64,000 bases of DNA from Photobacterium halotolerans DSM 18316. GTDB lineage: Bacteria > Pseudomonadota > Gammaproteobacteria > Enterobacterales > Vibrionaceae. Location of the stretch: NCBI RefSeq assembly GCF_000425165.1, contig NZ_AULG01000012.1:124001-188000 (forward strand). Reading direction: 5' to 3'. Below are positions 20,943-29,394 of this stretch, piece after piece; position 1 is the stretch's first letter, and each line of letters opens with the position of its first letter. The position numbers and the translations under genes are program-made. The notes beneath the pieces were generated by a model. That model was given only the letters and a program-made list of their open reading frames with translations, had not been told where the DNA came from and searched no databases.

Positions 20943-21368
20943 AAGCTGTCCTCTCCATAAATGTGAACAATCTGAAAATGTAGACCAATTACCTCAACAT
21001 CCGGCGCTAAAGTCGCTTCAAGGCGCTCAGGTAAGTAGTCAGGTCGGTAATTTTACTACAAAACTACCGCTGCTTTGTAGTTCAGATCAAACATTGCTGT
21101 AAATGGTTTGTTATCTTTACACCCTAGAATATATTCATTTCCACTGTGTAACGTAAGATCTGAGAATGCGTTTTTTTCTATTGTAGTTATAGGCGGCGCC
21201 TTGTGATATGTGGTTTATTGCTCGGAAAGCAGTGAGCCGTGACGCGTAAATGTGGCGGGTGGCTGTACATCATTCCGGCCACAGGTATACTCAGTTTCCT
21301 TAATTTTGGTTGAATCTTACCCCTGTGCGGGAATCCGGCAGGCAGTAAAGGTTAATAGAGCGAAAATC
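20943..21368. other. 426-bp divergent intergenic region between gpmM and yibN
   Basis: No gene, RNA or convincing terminator is visible. A possible promoter for yibN is the -10-like TATACT at 21286-21291 with a weak CTGTAC 17 bp upstream. Several A+T-rich tracts occur around 21100-21180. Nothing else is recognised. Confidence 0.4.
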
Positions 21369-21803
21369 ATGCAGCAATTCATAGAGTTTGTTACGAGTAA
21401 TCCCATTTTGTCACTGGTCTGGGTTGGCCTGGTTCTGGCCCTGATAGCTTCCATGGTGAAGCAAAAAACCGCGGGTTATGCCGTTGTCACCCCTAATCAG
21501 GCGACAATACTGGTCAATCGTGAAGACGGCGTTTTTGTTGATATTCGCAGCAAAGATGAGTTCCAGCGTGGCCACATTGCAGGCGCACTTCACATTTTAC
21601 CAAGCGAAATTAAAGCCGAGAACTTTGGACTGCTTGAAAAGTATAAGTCAGCCCCCATCATTGTGGTATGCAAAACAGGTCAGACGGCGCAGGAAAGTGC
21701 CAGCCTGCTGCACAAAGCGGGTTACGCGAAAGTTAGCCTGCTGAAGGACGGATTGATTTCCTGGAATGAGGCCAATTTGCCTCTGGTGCAGGGAAAGAAA
21801 TAA
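21369..21803 (+). CDS. yibN: Membrane-anchored rhodanese-like protein (YibN)
   Basis: A 144-residue single-domain rhodanese with an N-terminal transmembrane helix (about residues 12-30). The sulfurtransferase domain (about 35-140) shows VFVDIRSKDEFQRGHIAGALH. The active-site loop is CKTGQTA with Cys101, so sulfur carriage is chemically possible. The longer frame to 21252 is rejected because the ATG at 21369 begins the family protein. It leads the yibN-secB-gpsA-cysE run. In E. coli grxC lies directly after yibN; here it is absent. Confidence 0.9.
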   Translation: MQQFIEFVTSNPILSLVWVGLVLALIASMVKQKTAGYAVVTPNQATILVNREDGVFVDIRSKDEFQRGHIAGALHILPSEIKAENFGLLEKYKSAPIIVVCKTGQTAQESASLLHKAGYAKVSLLKDGLISWNEANLPLVQGKK

Positions 21804-21914
21804 GTTCTTGAACTCTCAGGTGGCTGACAGCGTCAGCTGCCCTTTATTTCAGGCCGGAAGCTTCCGGTAAAAATGACAGATTTCGTAACGGAATCATCAA
21901 AAAAGGACAATAAC

Positions 21915-22385
21915 ATGGCTGAAGCAGCGACCAACGAAGCGCAACAGAACTTCCAAATCCAACGCATTTTCCTGAAAGACGTGTCTTTCGAGGCGCCAAG
22001 TTCGCCGGAAATGTTCCAGAAAGAGTGGAACCCGGAAGTGAAATTGGATCTGGATACGCAGAGTCGTGAGCTGGCGGAAGGCGTATACGAAGTCGTACTG
22101 CGTCTGACAGTCACAGTGAACAATGCGTCAGAAGCGGCGTTCCTGTGTGAAGTTCAGCAGGGTGGTATTTTCTCTGTAGCCGGTATGGAAGCGCCACAAC
22201 TGGCCCATTGCCTGGGTGCATTCTGCCCGAACATCTTGTTCCCGTACGCACGTGAAACTATCTCCAGCCTGGTTGTCAAAGGTACTTTCCCGCAACTGAA
22301 CCTGGCGCCGGTTAATTTTGACGCCCTGTTCATGAACTACCTGCAAAGTCAGGCGGAAGGTAACCAGGAAAGCACTCAAGCCTGA
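21915..22385 (+). CDS. secB: Protein-export chaperone SecB
   Basis: SecB is a tetrameric cytosolic chaperone that keeps preproteins unfolded and delivers them to SecA. The 156-residue protein has [19 protein letters not shown] at the N terminus, and [15 protein letters not shown] and [15 protein letters not shown] toward the C terminus. The ATG at 21915 has an AAGGA site 9 bp upstream; an in-frame ATG at 21873 lacks one. Before it are a hairpin-forming GCTGAC/GTCAGC pair (21824-21838) and a 14-bp palindrome CCGGAAGCTTCCGG (21854-21867). gpsA follows after 13 bp. Confidence 0.97.
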   Translation: MAEAATNEAQQNFQIQRIFLKDVSFEAPSSPEMFQKEWNPEVKLDLDTQSRELAEGVYEVVLRLTVTVNNASEAAFLCEVQQGGIFSVAGMEAPQLAHCLGAFCPNILFPYARETISSLVVKGTFPQLNLAPVNFDALFMNYLQSQAEGNQESTQA

Positions 22386-22398
22386 TTGGCGACACAGC

Positions 22399-23415
22399 AT
22401 GACCTCAATCACTGATAACGCAATAACGATGACAGTGCTGGGTGCCGGTTCTTACGGCACCTCGCTGGCCATCTCGCTGGCCCGTAATGGCGCTAATGTC
22501 ATTTTATGGGGCCATAATCCTGCGCATATGGCGCAGTTGGAAACAGATCGGGCCAACGAGGCATTTCTGCCTGGCGTGGCCTTTCCGGACTCGCTGATCC
22601 TGAGTGTGGATCTGGAAGCCGCGGTCAAAGCCAGCCGGGATCTACTGCTGGTGGTGCCCAGCCATGCTTTTGCCGATGTGCTGAAACAGATGAAACCTTT
22701 CCTGCGTGATGATTCGCGGATCTGCTGGGCCACCAAAGGGCTGGAGCCGGAAACCGGACGTCTGTTGCAGGATGTCGCTCATGAAATCCTGGGTGAGGAG
22801 GTGCCTCTGGCTGTCCTCTCCGGGCCGACGTTCGCGAAAGAGCTGGCCGCCGGTTTGCCCACCGCGATAGCGGTGTCGTCACCGGATGCCGGGTTTGTTA
22901 AAGATCTGCAGGATAAAATTCACTGCGATAAAAGCTTCCGGGTCTACAGCAATAACGATTTTATCGGCATGCAGCTGGGTGGCGCGGTGAAGAACGTGAT
23001 TGCTATCGGTGCCGGTATGTCGGACGGTATTGGTTATGGTGCCAATGCCCGCACCGCCCTGATCACCCGCGGACTGGCCGAGATGTGCCGTCTGGGGGCG
23101 GCGCTGGGTGCGCAGCCGGAAACCTTTATGGGTATGGCCGGGCTGGGCGATCTGGTGCTGACCTGTACCGACAACCAGTCGCGCAACCGCCGTTTTGGCT
23201 TGGCGCTGGGGCAGGGCAAACAGGTTGATGAAGCGCAGCACAGTATCGGCCAGGTGGTTGAAGGTTATCGCAATACCAAGGAAGTCTGGGTGCTTGCCCA
23301 GCGCTTTGGGGTGGATATGCCGATCACCGAGCAGATTTACCAGGTGCTTTATCAGGGTAAGGATGCGCGTGAGGCTGCCAGAGATCTGCTGGCGCGGGCC
23401 AAGAAAGACGAGTGA
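22399..23415 (+). CDS. gpsA: Glycerol-3-phosphate dehydrogenase [NAD(P)+]
   Basis: GpsA reduces dihydroxyacetone phosphate to sn-glycerol 3-phosphate for phospholipid synthesis. The 338-residue protein carries [19 protein letters not shown] (NAD(P)-binding, about 13-31). It also has [17 protein letters not shown] (about 140), the catalytic lysine in [16 protein letters not shown] (about 195-210) and [11 protein letters not shown] second in-frame ATG at 22429 is also a plausible start; E. coli GpsA has a similar short leader. A terminator lies 35 bp after the stop, which would partly separate gpsA from cysE. Confidence 0.97.
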   Translation: MTSITDNAITMTVLGAGSYGTSLAISLARNGANVILWGHNPAHMAQLETDRANEAFLPGVAFPDSLILSVDLEAAVKASRDLLLVVPSHAFADVLKQMKPFLRDDSRICWATKGLEPETGRLLQDVAHEILGEEVPLAVLSGPTFAKELAAGLPTAIAVSSPDAGFVKDLQDKIHCDKSFRVYSNNDFIGMQLGGAVKNVIAIGAGMSDGIGYGANARTALITRGLAEMCRLGAALGAQPETFMGMAGLGDLVLTCTDNQSRNRRFGLALGQGKQVDEAQHSIGQVVEGYRNTKEVWVLAQRFGVDMPITEQIYQVLYQGKDAREAARDLLARAKKDE

Positions 23416-23450
23416 TCGGCTGGAAAAGGTGCCTTACCGGAATGACACAG

Positions 23451-23481
23451 CGCGGGCAAAAAAGCCCGCGTTGTTTTTTTT
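23451..23481 (+). terminator. Rho-independent terminator after gpsA
   Basis: CGCGGGC (23451-23457) and GCCCGCG (23464-23470) flank an A6 loop and are followed by TTGTTTTTTTT. It lies between gpsA and cysE, so cysE probably has a promoter of its own. Confidence 0.93.
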
Positions 23482-23584
23482 GCTGAGAAGTTTAAAGTTA
23501 TAACCATTATCAGCAGTCGATACTCATCAGGTGAGTAGGGTGCAGGCTATGGTGCAAACACATAAAGGATATACAGGGGACGAC

Positions 23585-24406
23585 GTGAGGGAGTGTCAAC
23601 AGCAAGCCGTCTGGGAGACGATTAAGCAAGAGGCCAAGGTGCTGACTGAGCAGGAGCCCATGCTGGCCAGTTTTTACCATGCTACCATCATCAAGCACGA
23701 TAATCTGGGTGCCGCGCTCAGTTATATACTGGCGAACAAGCTGGCCACCCCTTCCATGCCCGCAATGGCAGTACGGGAAGTGGTGGAAGAGGCTTATATC
23801 GCAGACAGTATGCTGACGGAATCGGCAGCGTGCGATATTCGCGCCGTCGTTGACCGTGACCCTGCTATCAACAAATTTTCTGTGCCGCTTCTGTATCTGA
23901 AGGGCTTTCACGCTTTGCAGGGCTATCGGGTTGCCAACTGGTTGTGGAAACAAAAACGCGAAGCACTGGCCATTTATCTGCAAAATCAAATCTCAGTCAC
24001 CTGTCAGGTGGATGTGCACCCGGCGGCCCGCATCGGCCAGGGCATCATGTTTGACCACGCCACCGGCATTGTGATTGGCGAGACGGCAATTATCGAAAAC
24101 GATGTGTCTATCTTGCAGGATGTGACGCTGGGCGGGACAGGCAAAGAGTGCGGCGACCGTCACCCTAAAATCCGTGAAGGGGTGATGATAGGCGCCGGTG
24201 CCAAAGTGCTGGGTAATATTGAAGTGGGTGAAGGGGCCAAGATTGGTTCGGGCTCTGTGGTACTGGCACCTGTGCCGCCTCATACCACAGTGGCCGGTGT
24301 CCCGGCGAAAATTGTCGGCCGTCCGAGCAGCGACAAGCCTTCCATGGATATGGATCAGCAGTTTAATGGTATTTATCAGACCTTTATTGCCGGTGACGGT
24401 ATCTGA
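23585..24406 (+). CDS. cysE: Serine O-acetyltransferase
   Basis: CysE acetylates L-serine with acetyl-CoA to O-acetylserine, the carbon skeleton for cysteine, and is feedback-inhibited by cysteine. I choose the GTG at 23585. It has an AGGGGA ribosome site 4 bp upstream and gives 273 residues, the E. coli length. ATGs at 23549 and further upstream would add unsupported leader residues. The N-terminal SATase domain (EPMLASFYHATIIKHDNLG) is followed by the left-handed hexapeptide helix. That helix carries MFDHATGIVIGETA, with the catalytic His, and DVTLGGTGKECGDRHPKI. Confidence 0.95.
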   Translation: MRECQQQAVWETIKQEAKVLTEQEPMLASFYHATIIKHDNLGAALSYILANKLATPSMPAMAVREVVEEAYIADSMLTESAACDIRAVVDRDPAINKFSVPLLYLKGFHALQGYRVANWLWKQKREALAIYLQNQISVTCQVDVHPAARIGQGIMFDHATGIVIGETAIIENDVSILQDVTLGGTGKECGDRHPKIREGVMIGAGAKVLGNIEVGEGAKIGSGSVVLAPVPPHTTVAGVPAKIVGRPSSDKPSMDMDQQFNGIYQTFIAGDGI

Positions 24407-24436
24407 GTGCCAATCGTCTTCAATCTCTCATCGTGT

Positions 24437-24463
24437 AAAAGGGGTCGGCAGACCCCTTTTTTG
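24437..24463. terminator. Terminator between convergent cysE and trmL
   Basis: AAAAGGGGTC (24437-24446) pairs with GACCCCTTTT (24451-24460) around GGCA, then T-rich sequence follows. Short A and T tracts on both sides allow it to act in both directions. Confidence 0.9.
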
Positions 24464-24477
24464 TCTTTCTGGCCGGG

Positions 24478-24942
24478 CTATCTGGCGCCGGCAAAATCAA
24501 ACTGTCGCCAGGCCTCATAGGCAATGATGGCGGCTGCGTTGGAGAGATTCAGGCTGCGGCTGTCCGGATGCATAGGAATGCGCAGCCGTTGCGCCTGGGG
24601 CAGGCTCTCTATGATAGCTGCCGGCAGGCCGCGGGTTTCCGGGCCGAACAGCAGTATGTCGCCGTCCTGAAACCGGGCCTGAGTGTGGTACTGGGTGGCT
24701 TTGGTGGTGCAGGCAAACAGGCGGCGACCGGCAGTGGCGGCCAGGAAGGCCTCAAAGTTGACGTGACGATGGACATGGGCCAGATCGTGGTAATCCAGAC
24801 CGGCACGGCGTAATTTTTTCTCTTCCAGATCAAACCCTAACGGCTCAATCAGATGCAGATGTGCGCCACAATTGGCGCACAGGCGAATAATGTTGCCCGT
24901 ATTGGGCGCAATTTCAGGTTCGTACAGGGCGATATCAAACAT
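24478..24942 (-). CDS. trmL: tRNA (cytidine/uridine-34-2'-O)-methyltransferase
   Basis: TrmL is a SPOUT-class enzyme that 2'-O-methylates the wobble nucleotide of two tRNA-Leu isoacceptors with S-adenosylmethionine. The 154-residue protein shows the trefoil-knot motifs: [16 protein letters not shown] at the N terminus, [11 protein letters not shown] in the middle and the C-terminal [18 protein letters not shown]. It converges on cysE as in other gammaproteobacteria. Confidence 0.96.
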   Translation of the reverse strand: MFDIALYEPEIAPNTGNIIRLCANCGAHLHLIEPLGFDLEEKKLRRAGLDYHDLAHVHRHVNFEAFLAATAGRRLFACTTKATQYHTQARFQDGDILLFGPETRGLPAAIIESLPQAQRLRIPMHPDSRSLNLSNAAAIIAYEAWRQFDFAGAR

Positions 24943-24944
24943 GG

Positions 24945-25133
24945 TCAGGCTACAACAGCGGCAAAAACACTATTGTAGCCTGCATTCATCGCCAGGAACC
25001 AGTGCTGAGCGCTGTCCTGGAAAACAATGTGTGGGTCAGCAGAATCAGCCCGGCGGCCAGCCAGACACCAAACACCCGCCTGCGGAGCGGCCCAGATAGC
25101 CCCGGCAGCAGTGATTAACATTCGCTGCGTCAT
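24945..25133 (-). CDS. Possible small ORF coupled to the symporter gene (62 codons)
   Basis: An ATG at 25133 overlaps the stop codon of the symporter gene (TGATG), with AAAAGG five to six bases upstream. It opens 62 codons ending just before trmL. The peptide has no recognised family. Another minus-strand frame across the middle encodes a hydrophobic stretch ([12 protein letters not shown]), so this could instead be a frameshifted remnant of a small membrane protein. Its 3' end overlaps a 10-bp inverted repeat (24946-24955/24973-24982). Expression is uncertain. Confidence 0.25.
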   Translation of the reverse strand: MTQRMLITAAGAIWAAPQAGVWCLAGRRADSADPHIVFQDSAQHWFLAMNAGYNSVFAAVVA

Positions 25134-26056
25134 CAAATCCTTTTAGGCTGTTCACGAGCGGATGAAACGGGTGAGGTGAGGGCTGCGTGGCGGTTATCCA
25201 GGCGATGCCAGCAATAACACAGTCCCATGCCACTGAACAGATGCCAGATCCCCCAGCCTGCGGCAATAATGGCCATACCGCTCAGATCGCCGAAAAAGGT
25301 GAAAATGATGCCCAGCCCCAGGCCGGAGTTCTGCAGCCCGACTTCCAGTGTGATCGCCCGGCGATCGGCAACCGGCAGTCTCATGACCCAGGCACAGAGC
25401 CAGCCGATAGCCAGCGCCAGCGCATTGTGGAAGATAACAGCCAGCAGGAAGACACTGGCGCCGGCGATAAAGCGCGGCCAGTTAGTGATCAGCGCGATGG
25501 CCACAAAAGCGAACAGGGTGAGCAGCGAGAGGATGCGGAAAAAGGGTTCGCTCCGTCTGGCAAAGCCGGGGGCCATCTGGCTGCAGATCAGTCCGAGCGC
25601 CAGCGGCAACGCCAGTACCAGTGCCACCACAGTAAACAGGCTTTCCGGCGGCACGGCAATTTGCTTCAGTAGCTGGGCGGTGTGAGGGTTCATGCTGGCA
25701 TAGAACATGAAATTAAAGGGGGTCATGAAGGCCGCGGCCACACTGGCGATTCCAGTCATACTGATGGACATAGCCGTGTTGCCTTTGGCCAGATAGGTGA
25801 CGATATTGGAAAAGCTGCCGCCGGGGCAGCTGGCGACCAGGATTAATCCCAGCGCCACTTCGGCGGGCATGGGCACCAGCAGGGTGAGCAGCCCGGTCAG
25901 CGCCGGCATCAGCACAAACTGGGCGGCCAGCCCGGTCAGAGGGCCTTTGGGCTGACGGACGACCTGGCGGAAGTCGGCCGGTGTGAGGCTCAGGGCGATG
26001 CCAAACATCATCATCGCCAGAATCAGATTCAGTAACAGCAGGCTAGTGCTCGACAT
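25133..26056 (-). CDS. Bile acid:sodium symporter family transporter
   Basis: A 307-residue inner-membrane protein of the BASS/SBF family, which imports organic anions with sodium. About nine or ten hydrophobic helices are visible. Family motifs are ASCPGGSFSNIVTYLAKGN (the first helix-crossover region, about 95-113) and LEVGLQNSGLGLGI (the second crossover, about 238-251). These two discontinuous helices form the sodium and substrate site. It is transcribed away from cpxA with about 95 bp between them. The transported compound is unknown; bile acid is only the family name. Confidence 0.88.
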   Translation of the reverse strand: MSSTSLLLLNLILAMMMFGIALSLTPADFRQVVRQPKGPLTGLAAQFVLMPALTGLLTLLVPMPAEVALGLILVASCPGGSFSNIVTYLAKGNTAMSISMTGIASVAAAFMTPFNFMFYASMNPHTAQLLKQIAVPPESLFTVVALVLALPLALGLICSQMAPGFARRSEPFFRILSLLTLFAFVAIALITNWPRFIAGASVFLLAVIFHNALALAIGWLCAWVMRLPVADRRAITLEVGLQNSGLGLGIIFTFFGDLSGMAIIAAGWGIWHLFSGMGLCYCWHRLDNRHAALTSPVSSAREQPKRI

Positions 26057-26151
26057 TCAGATATCCTATCGCAGTGGTCGGATGTTGGCTGTGCGGATGA
26101 CAGTGCCTTTACCAAGGCGTTCAAACGCTGGACCGGCATGGGGATCCGGGA

Positions 26152-27570
26152 TTACCGGGCTTCCGGCTGCGACAACGAGTGACGCTGGCTTTTCTGTGCC
26201 AGCGGCAGCATCAGGGTCACTCTCAGTCCACCCAGCGGGCTGTGGCTGGCGGTGATGCTGCCATTGTGCTGGCGAATGGCATTCTCTGTGATGGCCAGCC
26301 CCAGTCCCGTGCCGCCGCTGTGGCGATCCCGGGCGGTTGAGACCCGGTAGAAAGGCCGGAAAATGTCTTTCAACTGATCATCGGGCACCCCTTCGCCGTT
26401 ATCGTCTATGGTTACAGTCAGCGAGTGGTCATTGGCGCTGAACTGGACTTCGATGCGATCTTTGCTGTAGTAGATGGCATTGCGGACCACATTTTCCAGG
26501 GCACTGATCAGCAATTCTGTATTGCCCGCCAGCGGCCAGGGCAATAGCGGGCTGCAGGCCAGCGATTTCTTATGCTGGCTGGCCTCGAATTCGGCATCAT
26601 CCAGCATATCCTGCCACAGACTGACTGCATCGCTGTATTCGCGGGTTTCCTGGCCGTGTATCTGCATCCGCGACAGTTCCAGCAGTTTGGCAATCATGGC
26701 TTCCAGCCGTTCTGCTTCGGTATCGATACGCTCCAGCTCTGCGCTGTTGCCCTGCTTGCGCTGGGCTAGGGCGGTCGCCATGCGAAGCCGGGTCAGGGGA
26801 GAGCGCAGTTCGTGAGAGATATCCGACAGCAGCCGCTGTTGTCCGCCTATCATCTGATTAACCGAGCTGACCATCTGGTTGAAGCTGGCACCGGCCTGGC
26901 GAAATTCGCGCGGACCGGAGGATTCGAGCGTCGGATCCTGAGTAAATTGTCCGCTCGCCACCCGTTGAGCCGCTTCCTGCAGTTTGCGCGCCGGGCGGCT
27001 TAATGCCCAGGCCAGCCATAACAGCAGCGGCGTACTGACCAGCATGGTCAGCAGCAGCAGGTGAAAAGGCTGATCGAGAATGCGCAGGAAGAAAGGCGGT
27101 GGCCGGTGTGACACCCTGCCGATGTACATCAGCGCGCTTTGCTGCTGATCCTTGACCAGAAAAGGCCCGGCCACCATCCAGCGGCCGTAGAGCTTCTGGC
27201 GCGGTGCATCCGGGCTGTCGGCACTGGTAATGAAATTGCGTAACGCTTTGGTGCGCTGATGCGGCGTGAGCAACTCGCCGTCGTCATTGGTGAAGTACAG
27301 CTGCATGCCTTTGTGGCGCTCGGGATCGGCCAGCGGCAGCAGTTTTTCCTGCAGAGTGCCGGGCTGGCTGCTTAACCGTTCAGAGATACGTGCTGCGGCA
27401 TCCTGGTAGCGATCCAGCTCCGGCTGCGGAATCGTGTGCTGCGAGCGCGGGTCAAGATGCGGCAGCAGCAGGAGCACCACCACAACCAGCATCAGGGTCA
27501 GCCAGAAAATGGCAAAGATGCGGCTGGAAAGCCGGTTGAAAAGGGGCTGGTTAAACAGGGGCCGCTTCAT
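26152..27570 (-). CDS. cpxA: Envelope stress sensor histidine kinase CpxA
   Basis: CpxA is the inner-membrane sensor of the Cpx envelope-stress system; it phosphorylates CpxR. The 472-residue protein has a first transmembrane helix at about 12-35, a periplasmic sensor domain to about 160 and a second helix near 165-188. A HAMP linker, the phospho-acceptor in SDISHELRSPLTRLR (about residue 255) and an HATPase domain with NVVRNAIYYS, DDNGEGVP and GGTGLGLAI follow. It overlaps cpxR by 4 bp, giving coupled translation. Confidence 0.96.
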   Translation of the reverse strand: MKRPLFNQPLFNRLSSRIFAIFWLTLMLVVVVLLLLPHLDPRSQHTIPQPELDRYQDAAARISERLSSQPGTLQEKLLPLADPERHKGMQLYFTNDDGELLTPHQRTKALRNFITSADSPDAPRQKLYGRWMVAGPFLVKDQQQSALMYIGRVSHRPPPFFLRILDQPFHLLLLTMLVSTPLLLWLAWALSRPARKLQEAAQRVASGQFTQDPTLESSGPREFRQAGASFNQMVSSVNQMIGGQQRLLSDISHELRSPLTRLRMATALAQRKQGNSAELERIDTEAERLEAMIAKLLELSRMQIHGQETREYSDAVSLWQDMLDDAEFEASQHKKSLACSPLLPWPLAGNTELLISALENVVRNAIYYSKDRIEVQFSANDHSLTVTIDDNGEGVPDDQLKDIFRPFYRVSTARDRHSGGTGLGLAITENAIRQHNGSITASHSPLGGLRVTLMLPLAQKSQRHSLSQPEAR

Positions 27571-28256
27571 CCCGCCTCCACAAACAGATAGCCTTTGCCG
27601 CGCAGGGTTTTGATTCTGGGCTTACCGTCTTCGCGCGCGGGCAGTTTTTTACGCAGGTTGGAGACATGCATGTCAATGGCCCGGTCAAACGGCGCCAGGC
27701 GTTTGCCCAGCACTTCCAGGCTGAGATCCTGTTTGGTCACCACAGTGCCGGGGTGGCGGATCAGGTGGCTGAGCAGGGCCAGCTCAGTGGCTGTCATTTC
27801 TACCAGTTCGCCGTTACAGGTGACTTCCTGCCGGCCGGGATAAATGGTCAGATCCAGATAGCTCACGCAGTCTGGCTCGTTCTGGCTGTCTTGCACCATG
27901 CGGGAGCGGCGTAAAATAGCACGCATGCGGGCCAGCAGTTCCCTGTCGCTGAAAGGCTTGGGTAAATAGTCGTCCGCGCCCAGCTCCAGTCCCAGCACTC
28001 TGTCTATTTCTTCGCCTTTGGCGGTCAGCATCAGCACCGGCGTACTGCTGGTCTCGCGGAGCTTGCGCAGCATATTAATGCCATTCATCACCGGCATCAT
28101 GACGTCCAGCAAAATCAGATCTGTGTCTTCATCGACCATTAACAGCCCCTGCTCGCCATTGTGCGCGACGCGCACTGTGAAACCCTCCAGCTGAAGGATG
28201 TCATTGAGCAGTGCTGTCAGTTCATTATCGTCATCGACCAGAAGAATATTTGCCAT
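27567..28256 (-). CDS. cpxR: Response regulator CpxR
   Basis: CpxR is an OmpR-type response regulator. The receiver domain (about 1-115) has the acidic pocket DDDNE at 8-12, the phospho-Asp in LILLDVMMPVMNG near residue 51 and the conserved Lys in LPKPFSDRELLARM. The winged-helix DNA-binding domain (about 130-228) ends with LRKKLPAREDGKPRIKTLRGKGYLF. The 229-residue length is normal. It is divergent from cpxP with a perfect CpxR box between, consistent with autoregulation and control of cpxP. Confidence 0.97.
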   Translation of the reverse strand: MANILLVDDDNELTALLNDILQLEGFTVRVAHNGEQGLLMVDEDTDLILLDVMMPVMNGINMLRKLRETSSTPVLMLTAKGEEIDRVLGLELGADDYLPKPFSDRELLARMRAILRRSRMVQDSQNEPDCVSYLDLTIYPGRQEVTCNGELVEMTATELALLSHLIRHPGTVVTKQDLSLEVLGKRLAPFDRAIDMHVSNLRKKLPAREDGKPRIKTLRGKGYLFVEAG

Positions 28257-28333
28257 ACTGATTCCATACCCTCTAAATGATTCAGGTTAAGTATCCCCTA
28301 TGCCCGAAAGCAGGCCAAGCCGGATAACAGTGC

Positions 28334-28348
28334 TTTACCCAGCTTTAC
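28334..28348 (-). promoter_or_regulatory. CpxR binding site between cpxR and cpxP
   Basis: TTTAC-N5-TTTAC on the plus strand (28334-28338 and 28344-28348) reads GTAAA-N5-GTAAA on the minus strand, the exact CpxR consensus. It lies 74 bp before the cpxP start. A further single GTTTAC half-site lies at 28364-28369. Confidence 0.88.
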
Positions 28349-28421
28349 GTTTTCACGACAACAGTTTACCTGCCAGCGGGTAGTATTTGCTTATCGGACA
28401 CCAACAGAGCGAGAACAGGAT

Positions 28422-28928
28422 ATGAATAAGACGATGACCAGAAAAATGAAAGCCACAGCCGCCATGGTACTGGCGGTACCTATGCTGCTGGGCTCCGTTT
28501 CGGCACTGGCTGAAGGGGGTAAGTCTTACGGTAAAGGTCATTATGGTGACTGTGTTGGCCCTCGTGCCGAGCGCGGTATTATGCAGTCTCTGGATCTGAC
28601 CGACGCACAAAAAGAGCAGATGCGCAGCCTGCGCGAGAGCAATAAAGCGGAGATGCGAGAAAGCATGGCGCAGGGGCGTGAAGCCATGAAGGCGCATCAC
28701 GACAAAATGCAAGATTTGCTGCTAGCCGACAACTTTGATGAAAATGCAGTGCGTGAGCTGGCCAAGCAAATGTCTGAGCAACAAATTGAACGTCGTGTCA
28801 GCATGATGAAAAAACGTCATGACATGCTCAATATTCTGACTCCGGAGCAGAAGGCACAGTACAAGACATTAAAAGCCGAGAAGCAGGCAGAGTGCATGGC
28901 GAAATGGCAAGAAAAACACAGTGAATAA
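28422..28928 (+). CDS. cpxP: Periplasmic Cpx inhibitor/chaperone CpxP
   Basis: CpxP is a periplasmic adaptor that damps CpxA signalling and escorts misfolded proteins. The 168-residue protein has a signal peptide cleaved near ALA-EG (residue 30). The mature part is helical and charged, with the two Spy/CpxP LTxxQ-type motifs LTDAQKEQM (about 60) and LTPEQKAQYK (about 138). Two cysteines occur, one near each end of the mature protein. It is divergent from cpxR, and a terminator follows 24 bp after the stop. Confidence 0.92.
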   Translation: MNKTMTRKMKATAAMVLAVPMLLGSVSALAEGGKSYGKGHYGDCVGPRAERGIMQSLDLTDAQKEQMRSLRESNKAEMRESMAQGREAMKAHHDKMQDLLLADNFDENAVRELAKQMSEQQIERRVSMMKKRHDMLNILTPEQKAQYKTLKAEKQAECMAKWQEKHSE

Positions 28929-28952
28929 TGCTGTATTTGTCTGAAAACACCG

Positions 28953-28982
28953 AAGCCACAACGAAATGTTGTGGCTTTTTTT
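28953..28982 (+). terminator. Rho-independent terminator of cpxP
   Basis: AAGCCACAAC (28953-28962) pairs with GTTGTGGCTT (28968-28977) around GAAAT, followed by a T-run to 28982. Confidence 0.95.
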
Positions 28983-29039
28983 GTTGTTACCATGAGCTTA
29001 ACTTGTCAATTTTGTTATTAAATTTCATCACAAAACCGC

Positions 29040-29235
29040 TATACTGCGAATAATATTCAGCTGTCCATGTGGCCGGAAACCCGACTGAGTGTCAGGGTTA
29101 GGAAGAATTCGCCGGCGAGGCAGCCGACATTGCCAACTAAGCATATACTTAGTGGCATATAGCCTGGCGGCACCCTGGGGTACAAAACCCACTCGGGGTT
29201 CCAGTATGCCAACAAGGCTGCCGACACAGGGCAAG
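29040..29235 (+). ncRNA. Candidate structured RNA between cpxP and pfkA
   Basis: The 412 bp between the cpxP terminator and pfkA hold no credible gene; in E. coli fieF lies here. A -10-like TATACT is at 29040-29045. Downstream, many segments pair in a nested, multi-branched plan. An AACCC-GAC/GTC-GGGTT hairpin lies at about 29089-29100. GGCAGCC (29119-29125) pairs with GGCTGCC (about 29216-29222). Inside that, TGCC-ACTAAG pairs with CTTAGT-GGCA, GGCATA with TATGCC, CTGG with CCAG and AACCC with GGGTT. It may be a separate small RNA or the 5' part of the pfkA leader. No known riboswitch class was recognised. Confidence 0.4.
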
Positions 29236-29280
29236 TTTACGTGATATGAATCAATACATCGTTTTTCTAAATTGTAATAC

Positions 29281-29394
29281 TCCTACATTAGTAGGAAAGT
29301 TACAGTTTACGCGAGTCGCCACCGTGAGGAAGGCGAGGCGGAGGGCCAGCTCGCAAAGGAAAGGATTTTCATTTCCCAAAGTCAGAGGGTAACC
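29281..29394 (+). promoter_or_regulatory. GGA-rich structured pfkA leader
   Basis: The sequence before pfkA can fold into TCCTAC-ATTA-GTAGGA (29281-29295). A second element has GCGAG (29311-29315) pairing with CTCGC (29350-29354) around TCGCC (29315-29319)/GGCGA (29332-29336), and a GTGAGGAA loop is exposed. Further GGA motifs lie in AAAGGAAAGGAT and next to the AGAGGG ribosome site. GGA in hairpin loops or near the ribosome site is the CsrA recognition pattern. CsrA control of glycolysis is known in enterobacteria; here it is inference. Confidence 0.4.

Noticed and set aside
25187..25672. 161-codon plus-strand ORF antisense to the symporter gene
   Set aside because: Glutamine-rich translation of a membrane-protein complement; no independent evidence.
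29028..29234. 68-codon minus-strand ORF across the structured region between cpxP and pfkA
   Set aside because: No ribosome site, no recognisable family, and its span coincides with the palindromic segments, so it is more likely a by-product of the RNA structure.
29281..29295. TCCTAC-ATTA-GTAGGA as a terminator before pfkA
   Set aside because: No T-run follows; kept only as part of the leader structure.
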